Positions 9,443 through 17,696 of a DNA stretch of 64,000 nt are shown here, piece after piece. The DNA lies in the NCBI RefSeq assembly GCF_902806455.1, contig NZ_CADCWQ010000001.1, positions 1-64,000 on the forward strand, read 5' to 3'. Each line of letters begins with the position of its first letter. Within the stretch, counting starts at the first letter, position 1. The position numbers were made by a program, and so were the translations under genes. The notes under the pieces are model-generated. The model saw nothing but the letters and a program-made list of their open reading frames with translations, made no database searches and was not told where the DNA came from. The DNA comes from Virgibacillus doumboii. Its GTDB lineage: Bacteria > Bacillota > Bacilli > Bacillales > Amphibacillaceae.

Positions 9443-10140
9443 TTGAAGTTAGTCACTTTCACTTATGAAAATCAAACTGCTGTTGGCGTCGTAAAAGGGT
9501 AAAACATAATCAAACTGAACCAGGTATTGAATCAATCAGATTTGACGATGCCCCAACTAGTTGAAAAAGCCTTAACTAATATTAAAAAAGTCGCAATGAA
9601 AATTAATGACATTGAACTGATTCCGAGTGGCTATCGAATATTAAATTACAATGAAGTCACCCTGGATGCCGCTTGGAAATCCAGGGAAGGTTATCTGTAT
9701 AGGGGACAACTACATGGACCATTACCGTGAACATAATATTAGGCCACCGAAAAGCCCGTTGATTTTTTCAGCATGGGCCAGTTGTTGTCAGACTAAACCA
9801 CCAGATTATTTTACCTCAGGAATCAAAACAAGTGGATTATGGAGCTGAACATGGCGTGGTGCTTCAAAAACTGGGGAAAAATTTCAAAAAGAGGAGGCAC
9901 TGAATCATGTTTTCGGTTATCTCATCATTAATGATGTTAGTGCAAGAGGTTTTCAATTCGCAGACGGCCAATGTGTCCGCGGATGAGATTGGCGAGCCGT
10001 AACAACTTTCCATTAAAACAAAGTGAGTGATGAAATATTACAAGATTCTAATACAAAAAAATGATTTTTGATGCATGTTATATTATTTCTTATCTTTCCA
10101 AAGGCTTTACTTTTAAGTCTGGGGATTTGATAGCGAAAGA
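9443..10140 (+). pseudogene. Broken FAH-family gene (paralogue of the gene at 6962)
   Basis: A TTG behind GGGGGG opens a frame reading MKLVTFTYENQTAVGVVKG, then a stop. The frame continues as QVLNQSDLTMPQLVEKALT and ILNYNEVTLDA. Shifted frames then carry recognisable FAH pieces: KVICIGDNYMDHYREHN, GYLIINDVSARGFQFADGQ and, near 10070-10130, MIFDACYIISYLSKGFTF followed by KSGDLIA. Premature stops, at least two frameshifts and an internal deletion make a working product impossible. It follows the family order from start to end, so it is a decayed gene and not chance similarity. Confidence 0.85.
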
Positions 10141-10228
10141 ACGTTAAAGAATCCTTGTGTTCGTGATCGTCAGCTATAGTAGGGAAAAGCGGAAAGTCAA
10201 AACGAGTTAGAAAGGGTTGAAGTAGCCA

Positions 10229-10999
10229 ATGCGATTGAGTGGAAAAGTTGCTTTAATTACTGGAGCGGGCTCAGGGATTGGAAGAGAGACTGCACTCTTG
10301 TTCGCACAGGAAGGTGCTTTTGTTGTTGTCAACGAATTAGATGAAGTAGCAGGTCTGGAAACTTTGAAAGAGATTGAATCAAACAAGGGTAAGGGTGTTT
10401 TCATCCAAGCGGACGTAACTCAGCCCGATGACGTAGAACAAATGGGAAGAAAAATCATTAATAGTTATAAGAGGATTGATGTGCTGTTCAATAATGCGGG
10501 GATTAGCGGAGTGGGACAATTACATGAAATAGACCAACAAACCTGGAATAAGGTTTTCGACGTTAATGTTAACGGTGTTTTTCATGTATCCAAAGCAGTG
10601 CTTCCTTATATGATGGAGCAGCAAGAAGGTTCAATTATCAACATGTCCTCTTGTATTGCGGAAATCGGCCTTAATAACAGGGCCCCTTATGCCGCTTCTA
10701 AAGGGGCTATTTTGTCATTAACCAAATCGATGCAGGTTGATTATGCAAAATATAATATTCGTGTGAATGCGTTAATGCCGGGAACTATTTACACTTCGTT
10801 CGTAAAAGATTACCTATCCAAAGATTCAAATCCCCAAGAAGCAGTAGAGGCAATTAAAAGCCGTCAGCTTGGCGGAGATTTAGGCAAGCCTATAGATGTG
10901 GCGTATGCTGCATTATACTTGGCATCAGATGAGTCAAAATTTATGATGGGTTCCCCGTTTGTGATTGATGGTGGAGTAGTTAATGGTAAATCAAATTAA
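10229..10999 (+). CDS. SDR-family oxidoreductase
   Basis: A 256-residue classical short-chain dehydrogenase. It has the cofactor motif TGAGSGIG at about residues 12-19, the NNAG motif, the active-site Ser region NMSSC, the catalytic YAASK and the C-terminal IDGGVV. An acidic residue after beta-2 (VNELDE) favours NAD. In this setting (FAH-family hydrolase, semialdehyde dehydrogenase, KDG kinase and aldolase) it may oxidise a 2-keto-3-deoxy sugar acid, as KduD or 2-keto-3-deoxy-L-fuconate dehydrogenase do; that is inference. The ATG lies some distance from GAAAGGG, so the start is not certain. Confidence 0.82.
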   Translation: MRLSGKVALITGAGSGIGRETALLFAQEGAFVVVNELDEVAGLETLKEIESNKGKGVFIQADVTQPDDVEQMGRKIINSYKRIDVLFNNAGISGVGQLHEIDQQTWNKVFDVNVNGVFHVSKAVLPYMMEQQEGSIINMSSCIAEIGLNNRAPYAASKGAILSLTKSMQVDYAKYNIRVNALMPGTIYTSFVKDYLSKDSNPQEAVEAIKSRQLGGDLGKPIDVAYAALYLASDESKFMMGSPFVIDGGVVNGKSN

Positions 11000-11345
11000 C
11001 TGGTTTTTATAATAGAAAGATTATATAAAAAATTACTTTACCTATAGTGTCCTCTATTAAGTATTAGTCTTCTAAAATCACAAAGAAGTTGATCAAACTA
11101 TTGGAATACTTGATGCTTGATAAAAATTATGTTTTGCCTGCTTACGTTATCAGTGACACATAGTCATAAACAATTAACCTAAAGTTTTAGAATCGATTTA
11201 TCGGCATGTCTTAGGCGAACAGTAAACACTGTATTTGTTTATATAGTAATCGTAGCAACAGCAGTTATTTTATTCTTATTACCTATGTTACCTTGTTAAA
11301 TGACCTAGTCTATTTTATTATCATAAGAATTGGAGAGATGAAATC
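11000..11345. other. Intergenic region with a possible membrane-protein remnant
   Basis: About 346 bp with no intact gene. Around 11217-11300 one frame reads RTVNTVFVYIVIVATAVILF and ends with LLPMLPC and a stop. That is a single hydrophobic helix with no start codon, and could be the end of a decayed transporter gene. No other structure was recognised. Confidence 0.3.
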
Positions 11346-11813
11346 ATGTCTAATATTGAAAGCAAGTTGTCAGAATTGGGTATTGACCTTCCAGAAGCAC
11401 CAAAACCTGCAGCGGTGTATGTACCTGCCAAAACTGTAGGGAACCTGGTTTATACTTCTGGTCAAGATTGTAAGGAAAACGGAGTATTAAAATATGAAGG
11501 TAAATTAGGGTCAGATCTTACAGTTGAAGAAGGATACGATGCTGCAAGACAGACAATGATCAATTGCTTATCAGTTTTAAAAGGTCATATTGGAAGTCTC
11601 GATAAAGTGAAACAAGTTGTAAAACTATTGGGCTTTGTCAATTCTGCTGATGGATTTGTAAAACAACCTTATGTTATGAATGGTGCATCTGAATTGCTTG
11701 AGGAAGTGTTTGGAGAAAGAGGGAAACACGCACGGTCGGCGATTTCCGCAAATGAACTTCCTTTTAACACCCCTATAGAAATTGAAATGATTGTAGAAGT
11801 TGAAAGTGTATAA
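11346..11813 (+). CDS. RidA/YjgF-family protein
   Basis: A 155-residue member of the RidA superfamily, with the stretches GNLVYTSGQDC and GERGKHARSAISANELPFNTPIEIEM. In RidA proper an Arg in the C-terminal part binds the carboxylate; here HARSAIS aligns with that region. RidA proteins hydrolyse reactive imine/enamine intermediates made by PLP enzymes, and some relatives act in catabolic pathways. The ATG follows GGAGAG. It stands alone with over 300 bp on each side, between the SDR and kdgK, and is slightly longer than canonical RidA (about 125 residues), like the YjgH/Rid6-type members. Confidence 0.8.
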   Translation: MSNIESKLSELGIDLPEAPKPAAVYVPAKTVGNLVYTSGQDCKENGVLKYEGKLGSDLTVEEGYDAARQTMINCLSVLKGHIGSLDKVKQVVKLLGFVNSADGFVKQPYVMNGASELLEEVFGERGKHARSAISANELPFNTPIEIEMIVEVESV

Positions 11814-12800
11814 GTGTTGAATTCCAAGGTTTCAGTGGTTTAGTGATTATTGGAATTAAGTAGACCTACATTTCAAAAAAGCATGATTAAGTTAAAAAAG
11901 TGAATTTATTTATTTCATTAAGAAAAACAAATGCGGCTAGGATTAAATCATTGTCGTACAAGTCAATGTTTGGTTATACGGAGTTCATTTTTGAGGCTTT
12001 TGACATGTTGGTTTACTTTCTTAAAGTTTTGATAACGGCTGGCATGGAGAACTTGTTCTTGCATAATAACCAACCTCAGTTCATACAATGTACAGTTTTC
12101 ACTTCGGTAAATATTCACACTGAGGTTGTTCAATTTTTTGCTTTGGTAATCTTGGTAGTTTAAGTTTACTTCACCTGTTTTTCAGCCTTTTTCTAGCACT
12201 TCCATAGCCATTTCGGAATCCGGACGCATCCAGACGGTAAGGATGCAGAGGTGTTATCTCAAATAAATGCGGATACACTAGATTGGGACGTTGTGCTGTA
12301 GTGAGTTTAATTTGAGAAGGTCCTACCATGAAAATCTTTAAGGCTAGTGTTTTCTTGAAGTTGATTTTAGCTTTATTTCAATTCGGCTTTATTAGTTTTG
12401 AATCTAGTTTATCAACATGACAAACAGTGATTTCAAAATTACTGACGGATGTCCTGTTTTTAGAAACTTAATTATGCATTTGAGAGAAGTCAATGAAATC
12501 CTTTTAATTGCAGTTAGATGTGGTGACCTAGCATCAAATCTTTCAGGTTTTTGATTTAAACATTTGAAGTTTGATATACTTATGTTTTGGCAATTTTGAA
12601 TGATAAACCCATCCTTACCGAAAATATACTACTTATATTATTCAATATATATCTGGCAATAGTCATGTTGTCATTTAATTTTTACCATAGGTTTTGTAAG
12701 GGACCTATAAATATACAAAAGAGAGAGGGTGATTTACAAAATGTGGACTTAATTTGAATAAGAGCCGGGTAAACAGAAAAGGAACAAGGAGGATTGTCTC
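11814..12800. other. Long intergenic region with decayed sequence
   Basis: Nearly 1 kb without a convincing gene. A frame at 11900-12163 (87 codons) has no good ribosome-binding site and an unlikely composition. A loose hairpin (CAACCTCAGT at 12071-12080 and its complement at 12119-12128, then TTTTTTG) could be a terminator. Around 12226-12300 one frame reads HPDGKDAEVLSQINADTLDW then DVVL and a stop, which looks like the tail of a lost gene that I cannot name. The promoter of kdgK-kdgA should lie in the last 200 bp. Confidence 0.4.
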
Positions 12801-13754
12801 ATGGATGTGATGACACTGGGAGAAAGTATGGCACTATTTACACCTAAAATAAAAGGATACATGCGTTATGCGTCGGATTTCACGGTTAAAGTAGCAGGTG
12901 CGGAATCAAATGTGGCAATCGGATTAGCTCGGTTGGAATATAGGTCAGCGTGGTTAAGTAGACTTGGCAACGATGAATTTGGGAAAAAGATTTTGATGTA
13001 CATTCGTGGTGAAGGGGTGGATGTAAGCCAGGTGCACATTGATGAATCAGCTTCAACCGGCCTTTACTTCAAAGAAATGCTGACTTATGATGAAATGAGG
13101 GTACAGTATTATCGGAAGAATTCCGCGGCAAGTCGCATGAAACCTTCCGATTTGAATGAGGAATATATTGCAAGTGCGAAGTTTTTACATATTACTGGGA
13201 TTACGCCTGCTCTTAGTGAAAGCTGTTATGAGACGGTAATGAAAGCAGTGGAAATTGCAAAAAGGAATGGAGTAACCATTGTATTTGATCCAAATTTACG
13301 TCGGAAGCTTTGGTCAGAAGAAAAAGCCAGACAAGCTCTACTTGAAGTTTCCGCCAAAGCCGATATTGTGTTGCCTGGGATTGATGAAGCAGAGTTTCTT
13401 TTTGGTCAAAGTGATACGGAAACCTTGGCAAGACAACTTTATAAACACGGGGCATCCATTGTTGTATTAAAAATGGGCTCAAATGGGGCTTTTTATCTTT
13501 CTGAGAAAGAACAGGGTCATGTCCCTGGATTTCCTGTTAAGCATGTAGTTGACCCAGTTGGTGCCGGTGATGGATTTGCGACAGGTTTTTTATCGGGATT
13601 GTTAGATGGTCTAGAGCTTGAAAAGTCTGTAAAGCGTGGAGCTGCAGTTGGAGCACTCGTGACAATGGTTAAAGGGGATGTAGAAGGTTTGCCTGACAGG
13701 TCCAGATTAAACTCTTTTATAAAAGGGGAAACCAAGGTGGATGTGATTAGATAA
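12801..13754 (+). CDS. kdgK: 2-dehydro-3-deoxygluconokinase (KDG kinase)
   Basis: A 317-residue PfkB-family sugar kinase. The N-terminal stretch VAGAESNVAIGLARL and the C-terminal signature DPVGAGDGFATGF, with the catalytic Asp, are both intact; YYRKNSAASRM is shared with KDG kinases. It phosphorylates 2-keto-3-deoxygluconate to KDPG with ATP in the cytoplasm. The ATG follows AAGGAGGATTGTCTC. It is 33 bp upstream of kdgA and almost certainly cotranscribed with it. KdgR at the window start is the expected repressor, although no shared operator was identified. Confidence 0.9.
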   Translation: MDVMTLGESMALFTPKIKGYMRYASDFTVKVAGAESNVAIGLARLEYRSAWLSRLGNDEFGKKILMYIRGEGVDVSQVHIDESASTGLYFKEMLTYDEMRVQYYRKNSAASRMKPSDLNEEYIASAKFLHITGITPALSESCYETVMKAVEIAKRNGVTIVFDPNLRRKLWSEEKARQALLEVSAKADIVLPGIDEAEFLFGQSDTETLARQLYKHGASIVVLKMGSNGAFYLSEKEQGHVPGFPVKHVVDPVGAGDGFATGFLSGLLDGLELEKSVKRGAAVGALVTMVKGDVEGLPDRSRLNSFIKGETKVDVIR

Positions 13755-13787
13755 CAAACTGACTATAGGAAGGAACGGTAAATTACA

Positions 13788-14420
13788 ATGAACACTTTAC
13801 AGTCTATTTATGAAAATAAACTTGTGGCCGTTATTCGTGGAGCAAGGGAAGAAGAGATTGTTTCAATTGCCAAGGCACTCCGTGAAGGTGGTATAAATAT
13901 TCTTGAAATTACTGCGGAAACGCCTAATGTTTTACCCTTGATTGAACGTTTATCATCTGAATTTGGTAGTGAGGTAACGGTCGGAGCTGGTACAGTGCTT
14001 GATTCGGAAACTGCACGGGCGGCAATCATGGCGGGGGCGGAATTTTTATTTTCTCCGACGGGCAACGCGGCAACGATTCAATTGTCGAAGCGCTACGGGG
14101 GAGTCAGTATTCCGGGGGCAATGACACCGACGGGGGGTTTGATGGCGTACGAGCAAGGGGCTGATTTGGTAAAATTGTTTTCAGCGAATATTATGGGTCC
14201 GCGGTATTTGAAAGATGTACACGGTCCATTGCCACATATACCACTTATGCCGACAGGCGGTGTCAATCTTGACAATATCGAAGAATACTTTCAAAATGGA
14301 GCGGTGGCAGTGGGGCTTGGTAGTGCACTCATTAATATGAATCAGCCAATCAATGAAACAACATTAAGGGAAATCACGAAAAAAGCTTCACAGTTTATGA
14401 AGAAAATCAAATCATACTAG
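13788..14420 (+). CDS. kdgA: KDPG aldolase (2-dehydro-3-deoxy-6-phosphogluconate aldolase)
   Basis: A 210-residue class I aldolase of the KDPG/KHG family. Visible signatures are the GGINILEITAETP active-site Glu region, VGAGTVL, and the Schiff-base lysine in GADLVKLFSANIMG. It splits KDPG into pyruvate and glyceraldehyde 3-phosphate, completing the pathway begun by kdgK. The start is an ATG behind GGAAGGAACGG. It is the last gene of the kdgKA pair. Confidence 0.9.
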   Translation: MNTLQSIYENKLVAVIRGAREEEIVSIAKALREGGINILEITAETPNVLPLIERLSSEFGSEVTVGAGTVLDSETARAAIMAGAEFLFSPTGNAATIQLSKRYGGVSIPGAMTPTGGLMAYEQGADLVKLFSANIMGPRYLKDVHGPLPHIPLMPTGGVNLDNIEEYFQNGAVAVGLGSALINMNQPINETTLREITKKASQFMKKIKSY

Positions 14421-14970
14421 GTTATAGTATTGCCATAATTTGAAATAGTTAAGTATCAACAAAAAGGTTCCTCTTACGAAATTAGTCGTAATCCGGATAG
14501 TATATACCACTTTTCCTGAAAAAATTAAAAACATTAATGTTTAAATTAGCTGAAAGGTATTTAATTTCTTTGTTCCGCACTCGCTCAATGAAATAAGTAG
14601 CTTGTCTTGTCAAAGAGTTTTTTCACCTATTCAGTGTATACGACATTCTCAATCCGAAAGGAACGAGCTGTGCTACAATAGTCATACTTATATTTCTCTA
14701 CAATTTTCATATGAATAGTTTTCTAAAAACTTCACATTTGTCTTTGTAAAATGGTTATGCTTATTATTAGTTACAATTACAATTGAAGCATCCCAGAAAT
14801 CTTTTCTTTTGTTGTGTTGTTTTAACCTGTCATAGAAGTTTTCTCATGTATTGAAATGAATAGCTGGGAATGTAAACTAAACTGTGTAGGTAGGAATCCG
14901 TACGCATTTCTACTTACACATTTTAAATTACACTCACTTCACTTCCATAATTAGTTGGCTGTAACCATAT
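14421..14970. other. Intergenic region between kdgA and the TetR gene
   Basis: About 550 bp before the repeat-A copy, with no gene seen. A hairpin with imperfect arms lies near 14883-14920 (TGTGTAGGTAG pairing with CTACTTACACA) and may act as a terminator. No other feature was recognised. Confidence 0.4.
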
Positions 14971-14971
14971 G

Positions 14972-15029
14972 AAAGGGTCAGTCCCTCACTGTGCTAAAGC
15001 GTTAGTGTGGCGGGGGTCTAACCCTTTTA
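14972..15029. repeat. Dispersed repeat family A, copy 1
   Basis: An imperfect palindrome: AAAGGGTCAGTCCCTCACTG, then TGCTAAAGCGTTAG, then a complementary arm ending ACCCTTTT. It has the same core as copies near 16656, 41742, 43152 and 48877. It lies just past the end of the minus-strand TetR gene and could act as its terminator. Confidence 0.85.
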
Positions 15030-15067
15030 TCTCTATTTGTCCCCTTTAACCTTCCTCACTTGTCATT

Positions 15068-15673
15068 CTACTCTTCAAATGGATTTTCAACATATGGTCC
15101 CTTAATAGCCAAGTTCATAAGTTGTGTTGCCATAAATTTTGGAGAATAAGGTCTATCATTTTCTAGCCACCAAGTAACAGTCCCCAGGAAAGCGGATTCC
15201 ACATACACCACTACAAACTCTCTGGAAGCAGTCAATTTCCTGTCGTCTGGTACAAATTGTTGCAGTCCTTTCGAGATAAACTCATGAAAGATTGATTGTA
15301 GATTAGATTTAAAGGATGACATATTGCTTTTTGTAAGCATGACTCTGCAGAAGTTAGCGTGTTCTGCAACCTTTTCAAATAGATTGATAAAAATAGGATA
15401 CGGGTGGCCACTGTCAAAGCGATAATTATTATCAGGTGCATTAAAGCTATTATGCAATTCATTGATAACCTCTTCCATGCTTTGATCCAGCAAATCATAC
15501 TTATCATGGAAATGAAGGTAAAAAGTAGCCCGATTTACAGTTGCACGGTTGGATATATCTTGAACTGTAATCTTGTCAAAACCAACTTCATCAATTAATT
15601 CTACCAATGCATTTTTCAACAGTTTCTGTGTACGGATTACTCTGCGGTCATTATAATTTAATTTTTTAGACAA
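15068..15673 (-). CDS. TetR/AcrR-family transcriptional regulator
   Basis: A 201-residue regulator with an N-terminal TetR helix-turn-helix (about residues 12-58, containing ITVQDISNRATVNRATFYLH) and a C-terminal domain of the type found in DhaS-like regulators. It starts with TTG 5-6 bases after AGGGTGA. It is divergent from the SDR gene at 15894, with a 220-bp shared promoter region, so it probably represses that gene and itself. The ligand is unknown. Confidence 0.85.
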   Translation of the reverse strand: MSKKLNYNDRRVIRTQKLLKNALVELIDEVGFDKITVQDISNRATVNRATFYLHFHDKYDLLDQSMEEVINELHNSFNAPDNNYRFDSGHPYPIFINLFEKVAEHANFCRVMLTKSNMSSFKSNLQSIFHEFISKGLQQFVPDDRKLTASREFVVVYVESAFLGTVTWWLENDRPYSPKFMATQLMNLAIKGPYVENPFEE

Positions 15674-15750
15674 TTTTTATCACCCTGTCTATTATTTTTG
15701 AAATTTTAGAACGACTTTCCCAAATCCGTTGTTTAGTAGGCATTTACCTT

Positions 15751-15764
15751 CAAACTGTTGTTTG
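15751..15764. promoter_or_regulatory. Candidate operator between the TetR and SDR genes
   Basis: CAAACTGTTGTTTG is a perfect 5-bp inverted repeat with a 4-base centre, in the divergent promoter region of the TetR gene and the SDR gene. The position suits an autoregulatory TetR operator, but the short arms make this tentative. Confidence 0.3.
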
Positions 15765-15893
15765 TACCTTATTATATCGTATGCTATATTAATAATAGAC
15801 ATGGTGTCAATTAAGTTGATTTAACTATAGAATGACAGCTTTATCAAAAGTACCAGAATACTAGGTTATAAAAAATAAGAGGGGTGAATGTAT

Positions 15894-16646
15894 ATGGGAA
15901 GATTAACAGGAAAAGTCGCAATTATAACAGGTGCTGCAAGTGGAATGGGATATGAAGAGGCAATGCTTTTCGCAAAAGAAGGTGCAAAAGTAGTTGCGAC
16001 GGATTTAAACGAAAGTGCCGTCCAAGCAGCGGTCAAAAAGATAACATCAAACGGTGGTGATGCGATTGCCATTCAGCATAATGTAGCAAATAAAGAGGAT
16101 TGGGAAGCGGTTTACCAACAAACGATAGAAAAGTATAGTAAATTGGATATATTGGTTAATAATGCAGGAATTTCACAGGCAGCATCGATGGATGAGTTGA
16201 CAGAAGAACAATGGGACAAGATTGTTGATATCAATTTAAAGGGAACATTTTTCGGAATACAATTGGCTGTACCGCATTTCCGAAATAACAAAGGAGGTTC
16301 CATTGTCAATATTTCGTCCATTGCAGGATTAACTGGAAGTTCCGGAGCTGGAGCTTATACCGCTTCTAAAGGCGGTGTCAGGATGCTGACAAAATCCGTT
16401 GCTGCAGATTATGGAAAAGATAATATCCGTGCTAACTCTGTTCATCCAGGGTACATTGTTACACCGATGTCCAAAGATTTTATGGAGGATGAAAAATATA
16501 AAGGATGGTTTTTATCACAAACCCCACTCGCCAAATTAGGTAAGCCGGAAGAGGTTGCCGAAGCTGTGTTGTTCTTAGCCTCAGATGCTGCCTCTCACAT
16601 AACCGGGGTGGAATTGCCAGTAGACGGCGGTGTAACAGCTATATAG
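15894..16646 (+). CDS. SDR-family oxidoreductase (glucose 1-dehydrogenase-like)
   Basis: A 250-residue short-chain dehydrogenase with TGAASGMG, the NNAG motif, the catalytic Ser in NISSIAG, YTASKGG and the C-terminal LPVDGGVTAI. Such proteins are often annotated as glucose 1-dehydrogenase or 3-oxoacyl reductase; the substrate is not visible. I prefer the ATG at 15894 because AGAGGGGTGA ends 7 bases upstream; the ATG at 15888 is too close. It is divergent from a TetR gene and followed by a repeat-A hairpin. Confidence 0.83.
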   Translation: MGRLTGKVAIITGAASGMGYEEAMLFAKEGAKVVATDLNESAVQAAVKKITSNGGDAIAIQHNVANKEDWEAVYQQTIEKYSKLDILVNNAGISQAASMDELTEEQWDKIVDINLKGTFFGIQLAVPHFRNNKGGSIVNISSIAGLTGSSGAGAYTASKGGVRMLTKSVAADYGKDNIRANSVHPGYIVTPMSKDFMEDEKYKGWFLSQTPLAKLGKPEEVAEAVLFLASDAASHITGVELPVDGGVTAI

Positions 16647-16655
16647 ATTGAAATG

Positions 16656-16702
16656 GAAAGGGTCAGTCTCCAACTGTGCTAAAGTGGGGACTGATCCCTT
16701 TA
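16656..16702. repeat. Dispersed repeat family A, copy 2 (shortened)
   Basis: GAAAGGGTCAGTCTCCAACT, then GTGCTAAAG and the complementary arm TGGGGACTGATCCCTTT. It is shorter than the other copies because the central TTAG part is missing. It begins about 10 bp after the SDR stop and would serve as that gene's terminator hairpin. Confidence 0.8.
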
Positions 16703-16720
16703 TTCAACGGCTTCATATTT

Positions 16721-16870
16721 GACCATGGGGACAGGCACCCCGGTCCACTCCACTTTTCAGAAATTTTGTCCGGCAGCCGATGGACACGTTATTTAATGTT
16801 TTACATGATTTTTTATGTTCATTAATACCTGAAAATGGCCCAAGTATCCTGTCCCTTTGGCCCTTTCCCC
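16721..16870. repeat. Dispersed repeat family C, copy 1
   Basis: It contains GACCATGGGGACAGGCACCC, CGGTCCACTCC, CACGTTATTTAATGTTTTAC and TTCATTAATACCTGAAAATG, then CCTGTCCCTTTGG. The same order of motifs occurs at 17697-17870, and parts occur at 17540 and 27480. The ends are complementary, so the element could fold on itself. No coding potential was seen. Confidence 0.7.
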
Positions 16871-16937
16871 TTGTCCCTTTCCCAAATATAAAAATACAAG
16901 TATTTACTTAATAATTATAGAATAAATGTTCGCATAA

Positions 16938-16946
16938 TGTTATAAT
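16938..16946 (+). promoter_or_regulatory. Extended -10 promoter of the toxin gene
   Basis: TGTTATAAT is a perfect extended -10 element (TGNTATAAT) about 95 bp before the toxin ATG. No good -35 is needed for this promoter class. It predicts a transcript with a long, GC-richer, structured leader, as is typical for type I toxins. Confidence 0.55.
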
Positions 16947-17041
16947 AAGATTAATAGATTGGCTTCGCATGAGGGGTTTGGTAGCACTGTTACTCGTCGG
17001 TAGTCTTCAGTGGGAGACTTCCCGGGGAGGGAGACCAGCCT

Positions 17042-17128
17042 ATGGACATTGTTGATGCGCTAACGCTTATGATATCCTTCGGGATGTTAGTGGCGATTAT
17101 CGTATCTGATATTAACCATAAAAAATAA
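17042..17128 (+). CDS. Holin-like type I toxin (28 residues)
   Basis: A small gene reading MDIVDALTLMISFGMLVAII then VSDINHKK. The pattern (short polar start, ALTLMISFGMLV helix, charged tail) is that of the putative holin-like toxins of type I toxin-antitoxin loci in Bacillus; many are slightly longer. GGGAGG lies about 10 bases upstream. The stop codon lies within a terminator stem, and a convergent antisense RNA overlaps the 3' end. The product is expected to insert in the membrane and depolarise it when unrepressed; that is family knowledge and was not shown here. Confidence 0.7.
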   Translation: MDIVDALTLMISFGMLVAIIVSDINHKK

Positions 17129-17271
17129 TCCCTCCTATGCGTTTGACAGGCGCTGAGGGATTATTTTTCCAAAAAGCTGCCTAGCCCCTCTTGATGGGGT
17201 TCTGTCTATTGCGACCGCTCCATGTACCAGCATGGGCGGTCTTTATTAGTTTATGCAATTCCAATGTTTCT
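17118..17271 (-). ncRNA. Predicted antisense RNA antitoxin
   Basis: Read on the minus strand, TGGTATAAT (17278-17286) is an extended -10 element. Transcription from about 17271 would pass a strong hairpin (17210-17245, GACCGC...GCGGTC) and stop at the AATAATCCCTC/GAGGGATTATT stem followed by TTTTTT. That stem lies in the 3' end of the toxin mRNA, so toxin and RNA would pair there. The arrangement is that of TxpA/RatA-like loci. The RNA ends are estimates. Confidence 0.6.
17124..17165. terminator. Bidirectional terminator in the toxin 3' end
   Basis: AATAATCCCTC (17124-17134) pairs with GAGGGATTATT (17155-17165). It is followed by TTTTCC on the plus strand and by TTTTTTATGG on the minus strand, so it can end both the toxin mRNA and the antisense RNA. 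Confidence 0.7.
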
Positions 17272-17324
17272 ATATTCATTATACCACGAAATCAAAGACT
17301 GTATACATTATTCATTCGAATTTA

Positions 17325-17420
17325 CTATTGTGCTGTGTACCCGCCATCAACTACCAGGGAATTTCCAGTCATGAAGGCGGAGTCATCGCTAGCCATAAAC
17401 AATACGGCTTTCCCCCTTAT
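17325..17420 (-). pseudogene. Remnant of an SDR gene (C-terminal end only)
   Basis: On the minus strand the sequence reads KAVLFMASDDSAFMTGNSLV, then VDGGYTAQ and a TAG stop. This is the standard C terminus of a short-chain dehydrogenase (LASDDSxFMTGxxLxVDGG). Nothing upstream continues the gene, so only the last 30 or so codons survive. It marks an old deletion or rearrangement between the toxin locus and the polyol operon. Confidence 0.8.
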
Positions 17421-17539
17421 TTGTAAAATAAGAGTATTTTTCCCCTCTGACTAAGTCTATTATACTCTGAATTCAGAATAAATGGGTGAAAAATGCTTGA
17501 ATAGCGTGTTGATAGCTGTTGTAAGGTCAGACCCCAAAT

Positions 17540-17597
17540 TTTTTCACGTTCATTAATACTGAAAAAGGTCCAGGGAGCCTGTGCCCTTGGACCTTTT
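17540..17597. repeat. Dispersed repeat family C, copy 2 (short)
   Basis: TTTTTTCACGTTCATTAATA, then CTGAAAAAGGTCCAGGGAGC and CTGTGCCCTTGGACC. It corresponds to the second half of the 16721 and 17697 copies. AAGGTCC and GGACCTT are complementary ends that would form a hairpin. Confidence 0.7.
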
Positions 17598-17598
17598 C

Positions 17599-17684
17599 GT
17601 TACTGATAACCATAAAAAATAATCCCTCATGCACTTAGTTTAGCCGGTAAGTGGGTGATTATTTTCCCTATATTTATTATACCA
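17599..17684 (-). ncRNA. Second, toxin-less copy of the antitoxin RNA
   Basis: The minus strand again carries TTTCGTGGTATAAT (extended -10, 17676-17684), and about 60 bases later a terminator stem ending GAGGGATTATTTTTTATGG, as at the intact locus. On the plus strand only the toxin tail AACCATAAAAAATAA remains; the toxin start and helix are gone. This is a partial duplicate that keeps promoter and terminator and could still make a short RNA complementary to the toxin 3' end. The central part differs from copy 1. Confidence 0.5.
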
Positions 17685-17696
17685 CGAAATCAATAT

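Noticed and set aside
11900..12163. Gene of 87 codons between ridA-like and kdgK
   Set aside because: It starts with GTG without a ribosome site, has no recognisable fold, and lies in a region with other signs of decay.
16985..17040. Riboswitch or T-box in the structured sequence before the small toxin gene
   Set aside because: The leader is too short, lacks any T-box or known aptamer core, and is explained by the long leader usual in type I toxin mRNAs.
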